In this document: in pieces, positions 43,713-52,747 of the stretch | Position numbering within the stretch: the stretch's first letter is position 1 | How the letters are laid out: each line of letters begins with the position of its first letter | DNA from: CBDCZI01 sp965224495 | GTDB lineage: Bacteria; Bacteroidota; Bacteroidia; Cytophagales; JAAEPT01 | DNA: 64,000 bases | Assembly (NCBI GenBank): GCA_965224495.1 | Contig: CBDCZI010000022.1 | Coordinates: 100,733 to 164,732 of the forward strand | Direction: 5' to 3' | Position numbers and translations under genes: made by a program | Notes under the pieces: generated by a model | The model's input: only the letters and a program-made list of their open reading frames with translations | Database searches by the model: none | What the model was told of the DNA's origin: nothing

Positions 43713-44844
43713 TTAAATACTTTCTTTGAATTTAGTTAAAAAATAATCGATTTGTTCTTTGGTTATGTTTAGTGCGGGCAATAAACGTATCGTGTTTGCA
43801 TTTGAAGCAGACCCTGTAAATATTTTGTGTTCAAATAACAATTTTTTACGTAATGTAAGCCACAGGGGTAGCCATTTCAATACCAACCATTAAACCCTTT
43901 CCTCGAACTTCTTTTATTGCATCTATTTTCGCTAATTCATCGAATAGATACAAGCCAAGTTTGTGTGTGTTTTCTATTAATTTTTCTTCTTTGATAACGT
44001 CTAATACAGCAATGCCAGCTGCGCAAGCCAAGTGGTTTCCTCCAAATGTTGTCCCTAGCATACCGAAAGAAGCTTCAATCTTAGGACTGATTAATACCCC
44101 TCCGATAGGGAAGCCGTTACCCATTCCTTTTGCCATTGTGTATATGTCAATATCAACGCCGAAATAATCATGAGCGAAGAATTTACCTGAACGACCATAG
44201 CCATCTTGAACACTATCTGCAATCAATAACGCATTGTTTTTATCACACAAACTACGGATTTTTCGCATGAAAGCATCTGTCGGTTCGTAAATACCTCCAA
44301 TCCCTTGTATTCCTTCTATGATTACCGAAGAAATAAGTCCGTCGTGTTTTTGGAAAGCCTCCTCTAAAGCTTTTTCGTCATTAAACGGTAAAATAACAGC
44401 GTTATCTGTTTCGTTTACTGGAGCAATAATTTTAGGATTGTCCGTTACCGCTACCGCCAATGAAGTACGTCCATGAAAGCCTTTGGTAAACGAGATAATT
44501 TTCTTTTTACCGTTTACAAAAGAAGCTAATTTCAATGCGTTTTCATTTGCTTCAGCCCCAGAATTACATAAAAATAATTGGTAATCAGGATGTCCACTTA
44601 GTTCGCCTAGCTTTGTAGCTAATTCTTTTTGTAAAGGAATCTGAACAGAGTTAGAGTAGAAACCTAGTTTGTTCACTTGTTCGGTTATCATTCTTACATA
44701 ATGAGGATGCGAATGACCGATAGATATCACTGCGTGTCCGCCGTACATATCTAAATATTTCGTTCCTTCTTTATCCCAAACATAAGAACCTTCTCCACGT
44801 TCGATTTCAATATCAAAGAGTGGGTAAACCTTAAACAAATCCAT
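43713..44844 (-). CDS. argD: Acetylornithine/succinylornithine aminotransferase, frameshifted as read
   Basis: Class III PLP aminotransferase of the arginine pathway. Visible motifs: YVWDKEGTKYLDMYGGHAV, LFLCNSGAEANENALK, SFTKGFHGRTSLA, LLIADSVQDGYGRSGKFFA and the cofactor-lysine region TMAKGMGNGFPIGG. The first frame stops at 43846 just after GIEMATPV. Removing one extra base near 43857 restores LTLRKKLLFEHKIFTG and the C-terminus to the TAA at 43713-43715, about 376 residues. It is followed immediately by argF'; the pair forms a small arginine operon, the other arg genes being outside the window. Confidence 0.88.
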
Positions 44845-45015
44845 AATTTCTTTCTTTGTTGTAAAGTTACTCTATTTTTTAAAAGCGGGAACCTTTCCGA
44901 AGAGAAGAATTTACTACTATTAATACTTTTTTGAAAAGTATTAACATGTATGAAAAATAAATGGTCTGTTTTTCAAATACTTACGATTAGTTCTGTTTTT
45001 TTATTATTTTTAAAG

Positions 45016-45045
45016 TTTGATTATTGGATTTTTTACTTACCTTTG
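45016..45045 (+). promoter_or_regulatory. Promoter of tRNA-Glu
   Basis: TTTG at 45016-45019, an 18-nt spacer and TACCTTTG at 45038-45045. The transcript would start about 35 nt upstream of the mature tRNA. Confidence 0.65.
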
Positions 45046-45085
45046 CATCATCAAATCGGTAACGAGGCGATAAAAACAGAAGGCT

Positions 45086-45157
45086 GCTCGGTTCGTCTAG
45101 GGGTTAGGACGCCAGGTTTTCATCCTGGTAGCAGGGGTTCGATTCCCCTACCGAGTA
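45086..45157 (+). tRNA. tRNA-Glu (anticodon TTC)
   Basis: All four arms fold. The acceptor GCTCGGT pairs with ACCGAGT (a G-T pair at the first position), the D arm is GTCTAGGGGTTAGGAC, the anticodon stem CCAGG/CCTGG holds the loop TTTTCAT with anticodon TTC, and the T arm is GGGGTTCGATTCCCC. The discriminator is A45157 and no CCA is encoded. It stands alone with its own promoter and terminator. Confidence 0.95.
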
Positions 45158-45160
45158 CTA

Positions 45161-45196
45161 AAAACCACTTTAATTAATTTTAAAGTGGTTTTTTTT
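45161..45196 (+). terminator. Terminator of tRNA-Glu
   Basis: AACCACTTTAA (45163-45173) pairs perfectly with TTAAAGTGGTT (45180-45190), followed by a T run. Confidence 0.9.
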
Positions 45197-45684
45197 ATAT
45201 CTTTAGTTGCTACCATGGTTACAGTACAATCAAAATGAATTGTTTTTTTAGCGTAACAATACTAAGTCTGTTTTAATACAACAAAAGAACATGATTGGGA
45301 GACTATACTGAATTTACCTATTATTCAAAAAAACTGGTCATCTCGATGTGAAACAATCTGATGTGAGTTTGGTGGTCTTCATTATTCTCTACGTAAGATT
45401 CGGAAGAGATACAGAGGAAGAAAATTACATTAATCCCTACATGTGAGTTCTTTGTCAAGTTGTTGAGTGGCAGTGATTATGTGGTTTAATGGGTCTTTCT
45501 TTTTTTTGTATATTTGAACGGGAGAAGGCGGGGGGATTAGAGCTGTTATTTTTGATAGTATCACTTCTATTCTCCTTTTTAATGTCTCTATATTTGTTGT
45601 GCTAAATGAAACTTTTTAGACTAGGCTGTTTTTATCAAAGTTATTTGATAGGAAACCTCTTGGTGAAAGATAGGAATAAAAAAA
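45197..45684. other. About 490 bp with no recognisable gene
   Basis: Between the tRNA terminator and the 3' end of rnpA. All frames on both strands are short and broken, and I see no resemblance to the repeats at 35737 or 50734. A strand-specific homopolymer-rich part (about 45500-45560) and small palindromes are present, with nothing decisive. Confidence 0.4.
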
Positions 45685-46113
45685 TCAAGAGTTAGAATCT
45701 TCTTTCTCGTCCTTTGGTTGAGTAAGTTGTTGGAGAATACTTGTTATTTTTTCTTCAAGGAAATGATAGTCCAGAGGTTTCCCTGCGACATAAACTAAAG
45801 AAAATGCGATTTGCTTATTCTCTAAGTTGTCCAATAAAGTAAATTTGTTTAATCGGTAAGCCTCACGAATACGTCGTTTGACTAAGTTTCGGTCAACTGC
45901 TCTGCGGAGTTTCTTTTTAGGAACAGCAATAAGTAGTTGAGTTTGGGCTGTTTCATCCTGTGATAACTCTGGGGTGAGAGTTACCGAACGGATAATAAAA
46001 GGGTACAAAAAGAAAGAAGAGCCTCGTTTAAAAAGCTCTTCTGCTATCTTTTTACTCTTAACTCGTTCAGAAGAACGGAGTGTGTGTCTTCTAATAACTG
46101 GTACAGAAGACAT
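45685..46113 (-). CDS. rnpA: Ribonuclease P protein component
   Basis: Protein subunit of RNase P, which trims the 5' leader of tRNA precursors. The basic RNR-type motif AVDRNLVKRRIREAYRL is near residues 70-86, preceded by LLIAVPKKKLRR, and the N-terminus carries basic residues (RRHTLRSSERVKSKK). At 142 residues it is slightly long because of an acidic, serine-rich tail. It is 12 bp after rpmH, the universal pairing, and shares its promoter. Confidence 0.92.
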   Translation of the reverse strand: MSSVPVIRRHTLRSSERVKSKKIAEELFKRGSSFFLYPFIIRSVTLTPELSQDETAQTQLLIAVPKKKLRRAVDRNLVKRRIREAYRLNKFTLLDNLENKQIAFSLVYVAGKPLDYHFLEEKITSILQQLTQPKDEKEDSNS

Positions 46114-46125
46114 CTTAAGAATGTC

Positions 46126-46281
46126 TTAGCTACGTGTTGTAGTTGAAGAAACAGTAAGTCTTTTACGACCTTTTGCTCTTCTACGAGCTAATACTGCTCT
46201 ACCTGCTACTGTAGCCATTCTAGACTTGAAACCGTGTTTGTTTCTTCTTTTTCTATTTGACGGTTGGAATGTTCTTTTCAT
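46126..46281 (-). CDS. rpmH: 50S ribosomal protein L34
   Basis: A 51-residue, strongly basic protein starting at the ATG at 46281 and ending at the TAA at 46126-46128. MKRTFQPSNRKRRNKHGFKS, then RMATVAGRAVLARRRAKGR, is the complete L34 signature, with the C-terminal extension usual in Bacteroidota. It is first in the rpmH-rnpA pair, directly downstream of a consensus promoter. Confidence 0.96.
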   Translation of the reverse strand: MKRTFQPSNRKRRNKHGFKSRMATVAGRAVLARRRAKGRKRLTVSSTTTRS

Positions 46282-46304
46282 CTTATTCGAATTTTAATCG
46301 GACA

Positions 46305-46336
46305 CAAAAGTAGCTTTAATTTATTTTAATTGCAAA
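46305..46336 (-). promoter_or_regulatory. Promoter of rpmH-rnpA
   Basis: On the minus strand TTTG (46336-46333), a 20-nt spacer and TACTTTTG (46312-46305) match the Bacteroidota promoter; the ATG of rpmH is about 24 bp downstream of the -7 box. Confidence 0.7.
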
Positions 46337-46359
46337 CTTAATGTGTCTAGTGTTTGTAA

Positions 46360-47724
46360 TTAATTGAACTCTGGTTTAAATAAATTATTGAGACGGATAA
46401 GTTTGGTGAGTAAACTTAGTCCTGCGCTTACGGTTGAAGCGACTAAAGTGACTAGTATCCAGTTAAAACGATAGTGTTTGCCCAAATAAAGCATAACGAA
46501 ATAAATTACACCAATGAGGCAGAGCTTTGCCCATGTTCCCCAAGGAAAAGTGACATTGGTGTGACGTTTGGTGTAAATTAGGTAGGCGATAGCTAGGAAA
46601 AGGCTACTGATAAAGGTGGTGATAGAGGCAGCTAAACCTCCGTATTGAGGAATGAAAAAGAAATTGAGTGTAATATTGAGAATAATGGATAAAAAGATAA
46701 TGTTATTTACAAAACGAGCGTGTCCGTTAGAGGTAAGGTAGGTGCTGAAAATAGTGAAAAAACCGTGTATAAGTAAAGAGCCAGAAAGAATAATGAAATA
46801 TAATTTCATTGATTTGATCTCTTCAGTAGATGATTGGGTAAACATAAAGAAGATGTTTTCTCCGTAAAAAATAGCAAATCCACTGAGTAAAAGCAAAGGG
46901 AGAGCAGTGATGGCTATGCCGTTTTTAATCAGTTTGTCCTTGTCTTCGTCTGAGCTGTCGAAGTGTGCTAATTTAGCAAAGAAGAAAGGAAGTATGATCC
47001 ATAGGTACATCATCGCAGCGTCTAATATACGGTAGGCAGCGTTGTAAATACTTGTTTCGTACGAACTGTAAAGGCTGTTGAGCATAACCATATCTATACG
47101 TTCGTTGGCTGAATAGAGTAAAGTCATCCAGGCGTACGGAATGCTTAGTGAAGCAAATAATTTTAAATGAGGTTGGTGTAGTTTTGGTTTGACCCATATT
47201 TTTTTACGAACGAGTAAGATGACTAATGCGATAAAAGTTATAGAAACGGCTAAGAGACGTGCGTAAATAAAATGGTCAAGCGTGACTGTGCCTACTAAAG
47301 AAAATAAACCAACGATAAATGCACCTAAAAAAAGCTTATCTAAATTAGATGCCCAAGCGTCCTGACTGAAAAATTGATTGCCTTGTAGGTTGGCTCGTAG
47401 AAAACCATTGAAATGAATGAATAAATAAATAAAGCTTAATAAAACGGCAATGTAAATATCGTACCCTCTAAAGCCTAAAATCAGTGCAGTGGTAATAATT
47501 GCCAACGGATAAAGTGGTAGAATAATGAGTTTGAATACAAATAGGTTAGGGAAAACTTTACGTAACAATTCAGGGCTTTCTGCAATGGTTTTTGTTAAGT
47601 ATTGGTTAACTCCTGGGTCAGCTAAAAAAGCCATAATAACCGCTAAACTGTTTAGTGCAGCGTAAGCTCCCCAAGTTTCGTGATGAACGGAGTTTTGTAC
47701 CAAACTCTCTAAATAAAGAGTCAA
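46360..47724 (-). CDS. Oligosaccharide flippase (Wzx/MATE-like membrane protein)
   Basis: A polytopic membrane protein with about 12-14 helices, 454 residues from a TTG at 47724. It resembles polysaccharide-lipid flippases: GAYAALNSLAVIMAFLADPG, NLQGNQFFSQDAWAS and VNNIIFLSIILNITLNFFFI are typical. The homologous N-terminus appears to begin earlier: the open frame continues upstream to 47787 encoding ANFYKNIGLVVLLNVLIKP, but an in-frame TAA lies at 47788-47790 and there is no ATG, GTG or TTG between. So either a rare start or a base error is involved. It is divergent from a GT4 gene, in an envelope polysaccharide neighbourhood. Confidence 0.8.
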   Translation of the reverse strand: MTLYLESLVQNSVHHETWGAYAALNSLAVIMAFLADPGVNQYLTKTIAESPELLRKVFPNLFVFKLIILPLYPLAIITTALILGFRGYDIYIAVLLSFIYLFIHFNGFLRANLQGNQFFSQDAWASNLDKLFLGAFIVGLFSLVGTVTLDHFIYARLLAVSITFIALVILLVRKKIWVKPKLHQPHLKLFASLSIPYAWMTLLYSANERIDMVMLNSLYSSYETSIYNAAYRILDAAMMYLWIILPFFFAKLAHFDSSDEDKDKLIKNGIAITALPLLLLSGFAIFYGENIFFMFTQSSTEEIKSMKLYFIILSGSLLIHGFFTIFSTYLTSNGHARFVNNIIFLSIILNITLNFFFIPQYGGLAASITTFISSLFLAIAYLIYTKRHTNVTFPWGTWAKLCLIGVIYFVMLYLGKHYRFNWILVTLVASTVSAGLSLLTKLIRLNNLFKPEFN

Positions 47725-47906
47725 AGGTTTGATAAGTACGTTGAGTAAAACAACGAGTCCAATATTTTTATAAAAATTAGCGATAGCTTAAACTGTTTTG
47801 AATTTGCAAGTTAATCAATCTAATTCAAGCATCATTGTTTTAAAGAATAGACTTTGTTGAAATAGTTGTTTATCTTCACTTAATTATTAGGTAAAAAAAA
47901 GAAAAG

Positions 47907-49025
47907 GTGCGTATAGCTATCAATACAAGGTTTTTATTAAAAGGTCGTCTCGAAGGGATTGGAGTATTTACTAAGGAAGTGGTGTGTCGTATGGTGCAAA
48001 GTCACCCTGAAGTTGAGTTCTTTTTCTTTTTTGACAGAAAATATGACCCTTCATTTATTTTTGGTGATAACGTTACCCCTATTATTATTAACCCTCCTGC
48101 AAGGCATCCTGTTTTGTGGTATTTATGGTTTGAATGGGCTGTGCCTTATTACTTGAAAAAGCATAAAATTGATCATTTCTTCTCGCCAGATAGTTATTTA
48201 TCGATAAAAACGAATATTCCTCAAACGGTAGCTATTCACGATTTAGCATTTGAACATTTCCCTGAAGCAGTAGGAGGGTTGGTGAGTAAGTTTTACTCTC
48301 ATTATTTACCTAAGTATGCTCAAAAAGCAACGCAGATAGTGACGGTTTCAGCATATACAAAACAAGATATTATAGCGAAATATAACATTGAAGCATCTAA
48401 AATAACGGTGACTTACAATGCTTCGGATGAAAAATTCCAGCCATTAGCTAGTGAAGAGCAGGCAGTGATTAGAGCAAGATATACGCAAGGAGTACCTTAT
48501 TTTCTTTATGTAGGAGCATTGCATCCACGTAAAAATATTGACCGTTTATTACAAGCGTTTGATGATTTTAAAAAAAGCACGAAAGCAGAAACGAAATTGG
48601 TATTGGTGGGGCGTAAGGCTTGGGGGAATCAAGAAATGGAAGCTGTTTATGAAGCAATGACTTATAAAGAGGACGTTGTTTTTACAGGGCGAGTGACAGA
48701 TGAAGAATTGGTTTCTATTTATGCCTCTGCTTTTTCGTTGGTTTATGTCCCTTATTTTGAAGGTTTTGGAATGCCGATTGTTGAAGCACAAGCCTGTGGC
48801 GTACCTGTAATCACTTCTGATAAAAGTTCGATGCCTGAGGTTTTGGGAGATGGCGGTCTTTTGGTTGACCCTTTTTCGGTGATTTCTATTTCTGAAGGAA
48901 TGCAACGTATGTATGTCAGTGATGCTTTACGTGAAAAGTTGGTAGTAAAAGGGACGAAGAATTTAGAGCGATTTGATTGGCAAAAAACAGCAGATGATAT
49001 TTTTGACACCATAATGAAAGCGTAA
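47907..49025 (+). CDS. GT4 family glycosyltransferase
   Basis: GT-B fold glycosyltransferase of 372 residues starting at a GTG (47907; MRIAINTRFLLKGRLEGIG). The acceptor-side N-domain includes HHFFSPDSYLS-like and VAIHDLAFEHFPE segments. The donor domain has FLYVGALHPRKNIDRLLQAF, VVFTGRVTDEELVSIY and the E-x7-E motif FEGFGMPIVEAQACGVPVI. These are retaining transferases for mannosyl-type sugars in polysaccharide assembly. Its TAA overlaps the ATG of the deacetylase gene, so the two are translationally coupled. Confidence 0.9.
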   Translation: MRIAINTRFLLKGRLEGIGVFTKEVVCRMVQSHPEVEFFFFFDRKYDPSFIFGDNVTPIIINPPARHPVLWYLWFEWAVPYYLKKHKIDHFFSPDSYLSIKTNIPQTVAIHDLAFEHFPEAVGGLVSKFYSHYLPKYAQKATQIVTVSAYTKQDIIAKYNIEASKITVTYNASDEKFQPLASEEQAVIRARYTQGVPYFLYVGALHPRKNIDRLLQAFDDFKKSTKAETKLVLVGRKAWGNQEMEAVYEAMTYKEDVVFTGRVTDEELVSIYASAFSLVYVPYFEGFGMPIVEAQACGVPVITSDKSSMPEVLGDGGLLVDPFSVISISEGMQRMYVSDALREKLVVKGTKNLERFDWQKTADDIFDTIMKA

Positions 49026-49654
49026 TGGGATTATATTTACACCATTATTCAGTTTGTTTCGATTTTATTTTCCCTAAACGGACGTGGCGAAAAAACACGG
49101 ACGAAAAAGTAATTTACCTTACCTTTGATGATGGACCAATTCCTGAAGTAACCGATTTTGTGTTGGACGAATTAGCAAGACACGAAGCAAAAGCAACCTT
49201 TTTTTGTGTAGGAGATAATATTCGTAAAAACCCACAAGTTTACCAGCGCTTACTTGATGAAGGGCATCGTTCGGGAAATCACACATTCAATCATTTGAAC
49301 GGCAGTAAAACATTACCTACAGCCTACCTTGAAAACATTGAAAAATGTTCCTTATATATAAGAGAAGAAAAATCAGTTAAAAAATTATTTCGTCCACCTT
49401 ATGGACGAATGACACGAGAGCAAGTACGGTTGGTCGCACCAATATATGAAATAGTTATGTGGGACGTGCTTTCGGCAGATTTTGACCCAGGTTTGTCAAA
49501 AGAAAGATGCTTGAATAAAACCATTAAGCACACCAAGAAAGGTTCAATAGTCGTTTTTCACGACAGCGTGAAGACAATAGCAAAATTACGTTGGGTTTTA
49601 CCTCGTTATTTAGCACACTTTACCACTTTAGGTTACCGTTTCGAATGTCTGTAA
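49025..49654 (+). CDS. Polysaccharide deacetylase (NodB/CE4 family)
   Basis: A metal-dependent deacetylase of 209 residues. CE4 motifs: TFDDGP with D35 and D36, the metal histidines in HRSGNHTFNH (81-90), the RPPYG motif (123-127), WDVLSADFD (146-154) and the catalytic H179 in VVFHDS. There is no cleavable signal peptide, so it may be cytosolic or membrane-associated through its aromatic N-terminus. The start overlaps the GT4 stop by 1 bp, and its stop overlaps the ATG of the next GT2 gene. The substrate is probably an N-acetylated sugar in the polysaccharide made by its neighbours. Confidence 0.88.
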   Translation: MGLYLHHYSVCFDFIFPKRTWRKNTDEKVIYLTFDDGPIPEVTDFVLDELARHEAKATFFCVGDNIRKNPQVYQRLLDEGHRSGNHTFNHLNGSKTLPTAYLENIEKCSLYIREEKSVKKLFRPPYGRMTREQVRLVAPIYEIVMWDVLSADFDPGLSKERCLNKTIKHTKKGSIVVFHDSVKTIAKLRWVLPRYLAHFTTLGYRFECL

Positions 49655-50722
49655 TGCTTTTTTTGATAGCGTTGAGTTTGTTTCCTCTTTTTTTGACACT
49701 TGTCATTCCAATTAAAAAAGTCAATAAAAATCAGGTGCTAGAAAAACACAAAAGTAGTGGTCTGTGTCGCCTTTCGCAACGAGGAGCAGAATGTCACTCG
49801 GTGCGTGAAAGCTTTATTAAAGCTGAATTTTCCTAAATTTCAAATTCACCTTGCCGATGACGATTCCTCTGATGGGACATTAGCGATTTTGAGAGAATAC
49901 GAACGAAACAACGAGCAAATAACCGTTATTGAAGTCAATCAGTCTGACCAACGAACAAAGGGGAAAGCTCGGGCATTGGCACAATTAACCGATAATTTAA
50001 CGTGTGATTTTATTGCATTTACCGATGCTGACGTTGCTGTCACTGAAAATTGGTTAACGAATATGGTTGCGTCTATCGGTCAAAAAGGCTTAGTTTCGGG
50101 AACGACATTGATAGCTCAAAAAACACGTTTTTATCAATGGCAAGCGATGGATTGGTTGTTGGGGCAATTGCAAGTGCAGATTGCCTCACGTTTTTTAGCG
50201 AAAACACCCACGGCAATGGGAAACAATATGTTGGTCAATTTTGAAGCCTATCAGCAAATTGGAGGTTATGGAAAATTGCCCTTTTCTATAACCGAAGACG
50301 TGCGGTTGCAACAAGCATTTGAAAATAATGGGTACACTACACAAATGCTTTTTGGGGCGGGGTATGTGGTGTTTACGCAAGCCGAAAAATCGTGGGGAGA
50401 GTTGGTGAATCAGCGAAAACGTTGGGCAAATGCAGTAAAAGAAATACCTTTTGTAATGACGGTTTTGTTACTCTTTCAAATGCTATTTCTTCCTTTGGTT
50501 CTCTTCGCCTCTTTACAAGTAAATCCCTCTTATTTGTTGTTTTTACCGATAAAATTGATGCTAAATACCTTGGTTTTATATACAAAAAGCCCCGTTGTTT
50601 TAGGTTGGTCAATCAGTCGTGTATTGTCATTTGAGTATTACCAGTGGCGTTTGGGAGTGCAACTTTTTTATGGAATGCTAATTAAAGAAACCACCACTTG
50701 GAAAGGACGAGAATGTAAGTAG
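49654..50722 (+). CDS. GT2 membrane glycosyltransferase, frameshifted as read
   Basis: The ATG at 49654, overlapping the deacetylase stop, opens with a membrane helix (MLFLIALSLFPLFLTLVIPI) and continues to EKHK. The main frame, open from about 49757, then continues VVCVAFRNEEQNVTRCVKAL. Removing one A in the run of four at 49751-49756 joins them as EKHKVVVCVAFRNEE, giving about 355 residues. The catalytic domain has DDDSSDGTLAI, FTDADVAVTENWL and the QRKRWANAVKE motif, typical of processive GT2 enzymes. Further C-terminal helices follow. It is the last gene of the operon and is followed by repeat copy B. Confidence 0.82.
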
Positions 50723-50733
50723 AATAATGTGTT

Positions 50734-50959
50734 GGGCATCCCCCTTTTTTCTCGACCTGATTTTTTATTGTCACGTAAAAAGACAAGAGTGCTAAAGAAC
50801 AAAACAACCCGAAACAAGAAAAAGGGGACGGGCTATACGTTGCAATCTTTTTGGTTTGGAGCGTACGGTTGTTTAGTTATTTTACGAATAGATTATTTTT
50901 CAGTAAAACAAAGGAGGAGCAGAGAACCAAAAAGGATTTTCTCTTCTATCCCTTATGCG
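50734..50959 (+). repeat. Structured dispersed non-coding repeat, copy B
   Basis: About 226 nt, parallel to copy A. Box 1 is GGGCATCCCCC (50734-50744); box 2 begins CGGGCTATACGTTGCAATC (50829-50857); box 3 begins AACCAAAAAGGATTTTCTC and ends CTATCCCTTATGCG (50925-50959). Box 1 is followed by CCCCTTTTT pairing with AAAAAGGGG just before box 2 (about 50741-50827); the second spacer has TTTTAC/GTAAAA arms. Total length differs from copy A by 2 nt although the spacers are unrelated. It begins 12 bp after the GT2 stop. Confidence 0.8.
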
Positions 50960-51400
50960 GTATATGTTTCGGTCAAGACTTTTTATCGACCAAACAAAAA
51001 AATGTGTTTTGTATGACGCCTAAAATTAATAAGTACAAATAAAGAGTAAAACAACAAAAAACAGGAACCGAACAATATGAAACAACAAATTTATGTTACA
51101 AAAATGTAACCTACCTATTTCTCTTGAAAAGTACATTTGTTTAGAAAGCTTGTTTCTTTTGCATTTACTTAAGTAAGTGTAAAACAGTTGTTTAAGGGTT
51201 TTTATTATTCTTTTTAAGGGGCGGAATAACGACGAGAAGGTCAAAATGTTGTAAAATGACAAAAATCACCGAAAAAAATGACTATTTAAAAAAATTCTAA
51301 ATTACAAAAATAGGCAGGCGAGAAAACGGTGTAATTAACAGTTTTACAGTGTTTTGTGGTTATGTGTGTCAGTTGTTGAAAAGAAGAAGTACGTTGTTAG
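50960..51400. other. Non-coding leader region upstream of the act operon
   Basis: About 440 bp with no supported gene. Two small palindromes are visible: GTTACA (51095-51100) with TGTAAC (51105-51110) around AAAA, and TTACTTAAGTAA (51165-51176). Either could bind a regulator of the respiratory genes, but nothing proves it. Confidence 0.35.
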
Positions 51401-51431
51401 TTTGATAAATAGAGTAGGCTTATTAGCTTTG
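51401..51431 (+). promoter_or_regulatory. Consensus promoter of the act operon
   Basis: TTTG at 51401-51404, exactly 19 nt, TAGCTTTG at 51424-51431. Transcription would start near 51437, about 23 nt before the actA ATG. Confidence 0.75.
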
Positions 51432-51459
51432 TGTTGGACTAATTGTATATCATACAAAA

Positions 51460-52728
51460 ATGAACTCAAAAAACGTGACCTTTTCTATCAAGCGGTTGTT
51501 ACTAACCCTTGTAGTTCCATTTGCGCTATTAGTTGCTGGCTTTCAGTCATCAGCAGAAATACCGACAGATGATGCCTCCCTTGAAAGTGGGAAGGATTTG
51601 TTTAAAACAAACTGTAAAGCCTGTCATAAAATCGACAAAGATGCTGTCGGACCTGCACTGAAAGGTGTAACCGAAAGACAATCTGAACAATGGTTGATGG
51701 ATTGGATTGCTAACCCAGCGAAAGTTATCAAATCAGGAGACGAACACGCAGTAGCAATGTTTGAAGAGTTTGGAAGTGAAATGACTGCTTTCCCAACCTT
51801 GTCTGTAGATGATAAATTAGACCTTCTTGCTTATATAGAGGCTTGGAAGCCACCTATAATGCCTCCTGCACCTGGTCCTGAAAGGCCGACTGATCCTAAC
51901 GCTAAAGGAGGTAACTCAGCACTTGACTTAATACTTATTATTGTGTTGGGAGCTTTGCTATTGATTTTGGTGATACTCTTATTAATAGCGTCTCTTTTAA
52001 AGAAAATGCTATCAGATAAAACAGACTTAAGTGCAGAGGATAAAGAATTTGTAGATCAGAAATTTAGTTTAGCTAAAGTTTTGAGAAACTCTAACTTTAT
52101 TACTATTGTAGCTGTAGTTGCTTTATTGGTAGGTTTCTTATTAGTGTTGAAATTGTTCTTATATAGAATAGGGGTACAACACGGTTATGCACCTAAGCAA
52201 CCGATTCCTTTTTCTCACAAAATCCACGCAGGAGATAACAAGATTGATTGTAACTACTGTCATACAGGTGTTAGAAAAGCAAAACACGCAAACATTCCTT
52301 CGGTGAATATTTGTATGAATTGTCATAACACTATTAAGGTGGAGAGTGATGAAATCAAGAAAATACACGATCACGCAGGTTATGATGTGAAAACAAAAAC
52401 TTACGATGAATCAAAAGCATACCCTATCGAATGGGTACGTGTACATAATTTACCAGATTTAGCTTACTTTAATCATTCACAGCACGTGAAAGTTGGAGGA
52501 GTTGAGTGTCAAGAATGTCACGTAGGTATCGAAGAAATGGATGGTTATGTTCAGAAGACATCTGAATTGACAATGGCTTGGTGTATTGATTGTCACCGTC
52601 AAAAATCTATAGACAAATCAAATCCTTATTATGAGCGTTTGATTGAGTTTAATAAAGTACACAGGGGTGTTGAAGACCTAAAGGTTGAAGATATCGGTGG
52701 TCTTGAATGTTCTAAGTGTCATTATTAA
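51460..52728 (+). CDS. actA: Alternative complex III subunit ActA, multihaem cytochrome c
   Basis: Periplasmic/membrane cytochrome of 422 residues. A signal segment (about 10-30) is followed by an N-terminal monohaem c domain (CKACH at 52-56), a membrane helix pair (about 150-230), and a pentahaem domain with CNYCH, CMNCH, CQECH, CIDCH and CSKCH, six CxxCH motifs in total. In alternative complex III the haems conduct electrons from the quinol site toward the oxidase. The N-terminal fused c domain is typical of Bacteroidota ActA. It is first of six genes, 28 bp after a consensus promoter box. Confidence 0.93.
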   Translation: MNSKNVTFSIKRLLLTLVVPFALLVAGFQSSAEIPTDDASLESGKDLFKTNCKACHKIDKDAVGPALKGVTERQSEQWLMDWIANPAKVIKSGDEHAVAMFEEFGSEMTAFPTLSVDDKLDLLAYIEAWKPPIMPPAPGPERPTDPNAKGGNSALDLILIIVLGALLLILVILLLIASLLKKMLSDKTDLSAEDKEFVDQKFSLAKVLRNSNFITIVAVVALLVGFLLVLKLFLYRIGVQHGYAPKQPIPFSHKIHAGDNKIDCNYCHTGVRKAKHANIPSVNICMNCHNTIKVESDEIKKIHDHAGYDVKTKTYDESKAYPIEWVRVHNLPDLAYFNHSQHVKVGGVECQECHVGIEEMDGYVQKTSELTMAWCIDCHRQKSIDKSNPYYERLIEFNKVHRGVEDLKVEDIGGLECSKCHY

Positions 52729-52747
52729 TTAGAGGATCTAAAGAAAT

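Noticed and set aside
45086..45684. tRNA-Glu followed by 490 bp of non-coding DNA as an integration site
   Set aside because: No integrase, no direct repeat of the tRNA 3' end, and no foreign genes were seen; the tRNA has a normal promoter and terminator.
50760..51016. Open frame across repeat copy B (about 95 codons)
   Set aside because: The frame is not shared by copy A beyond the conserved boxes, spacers show no coding conservation, and the RNA-like pairing explains the conserved parts better.
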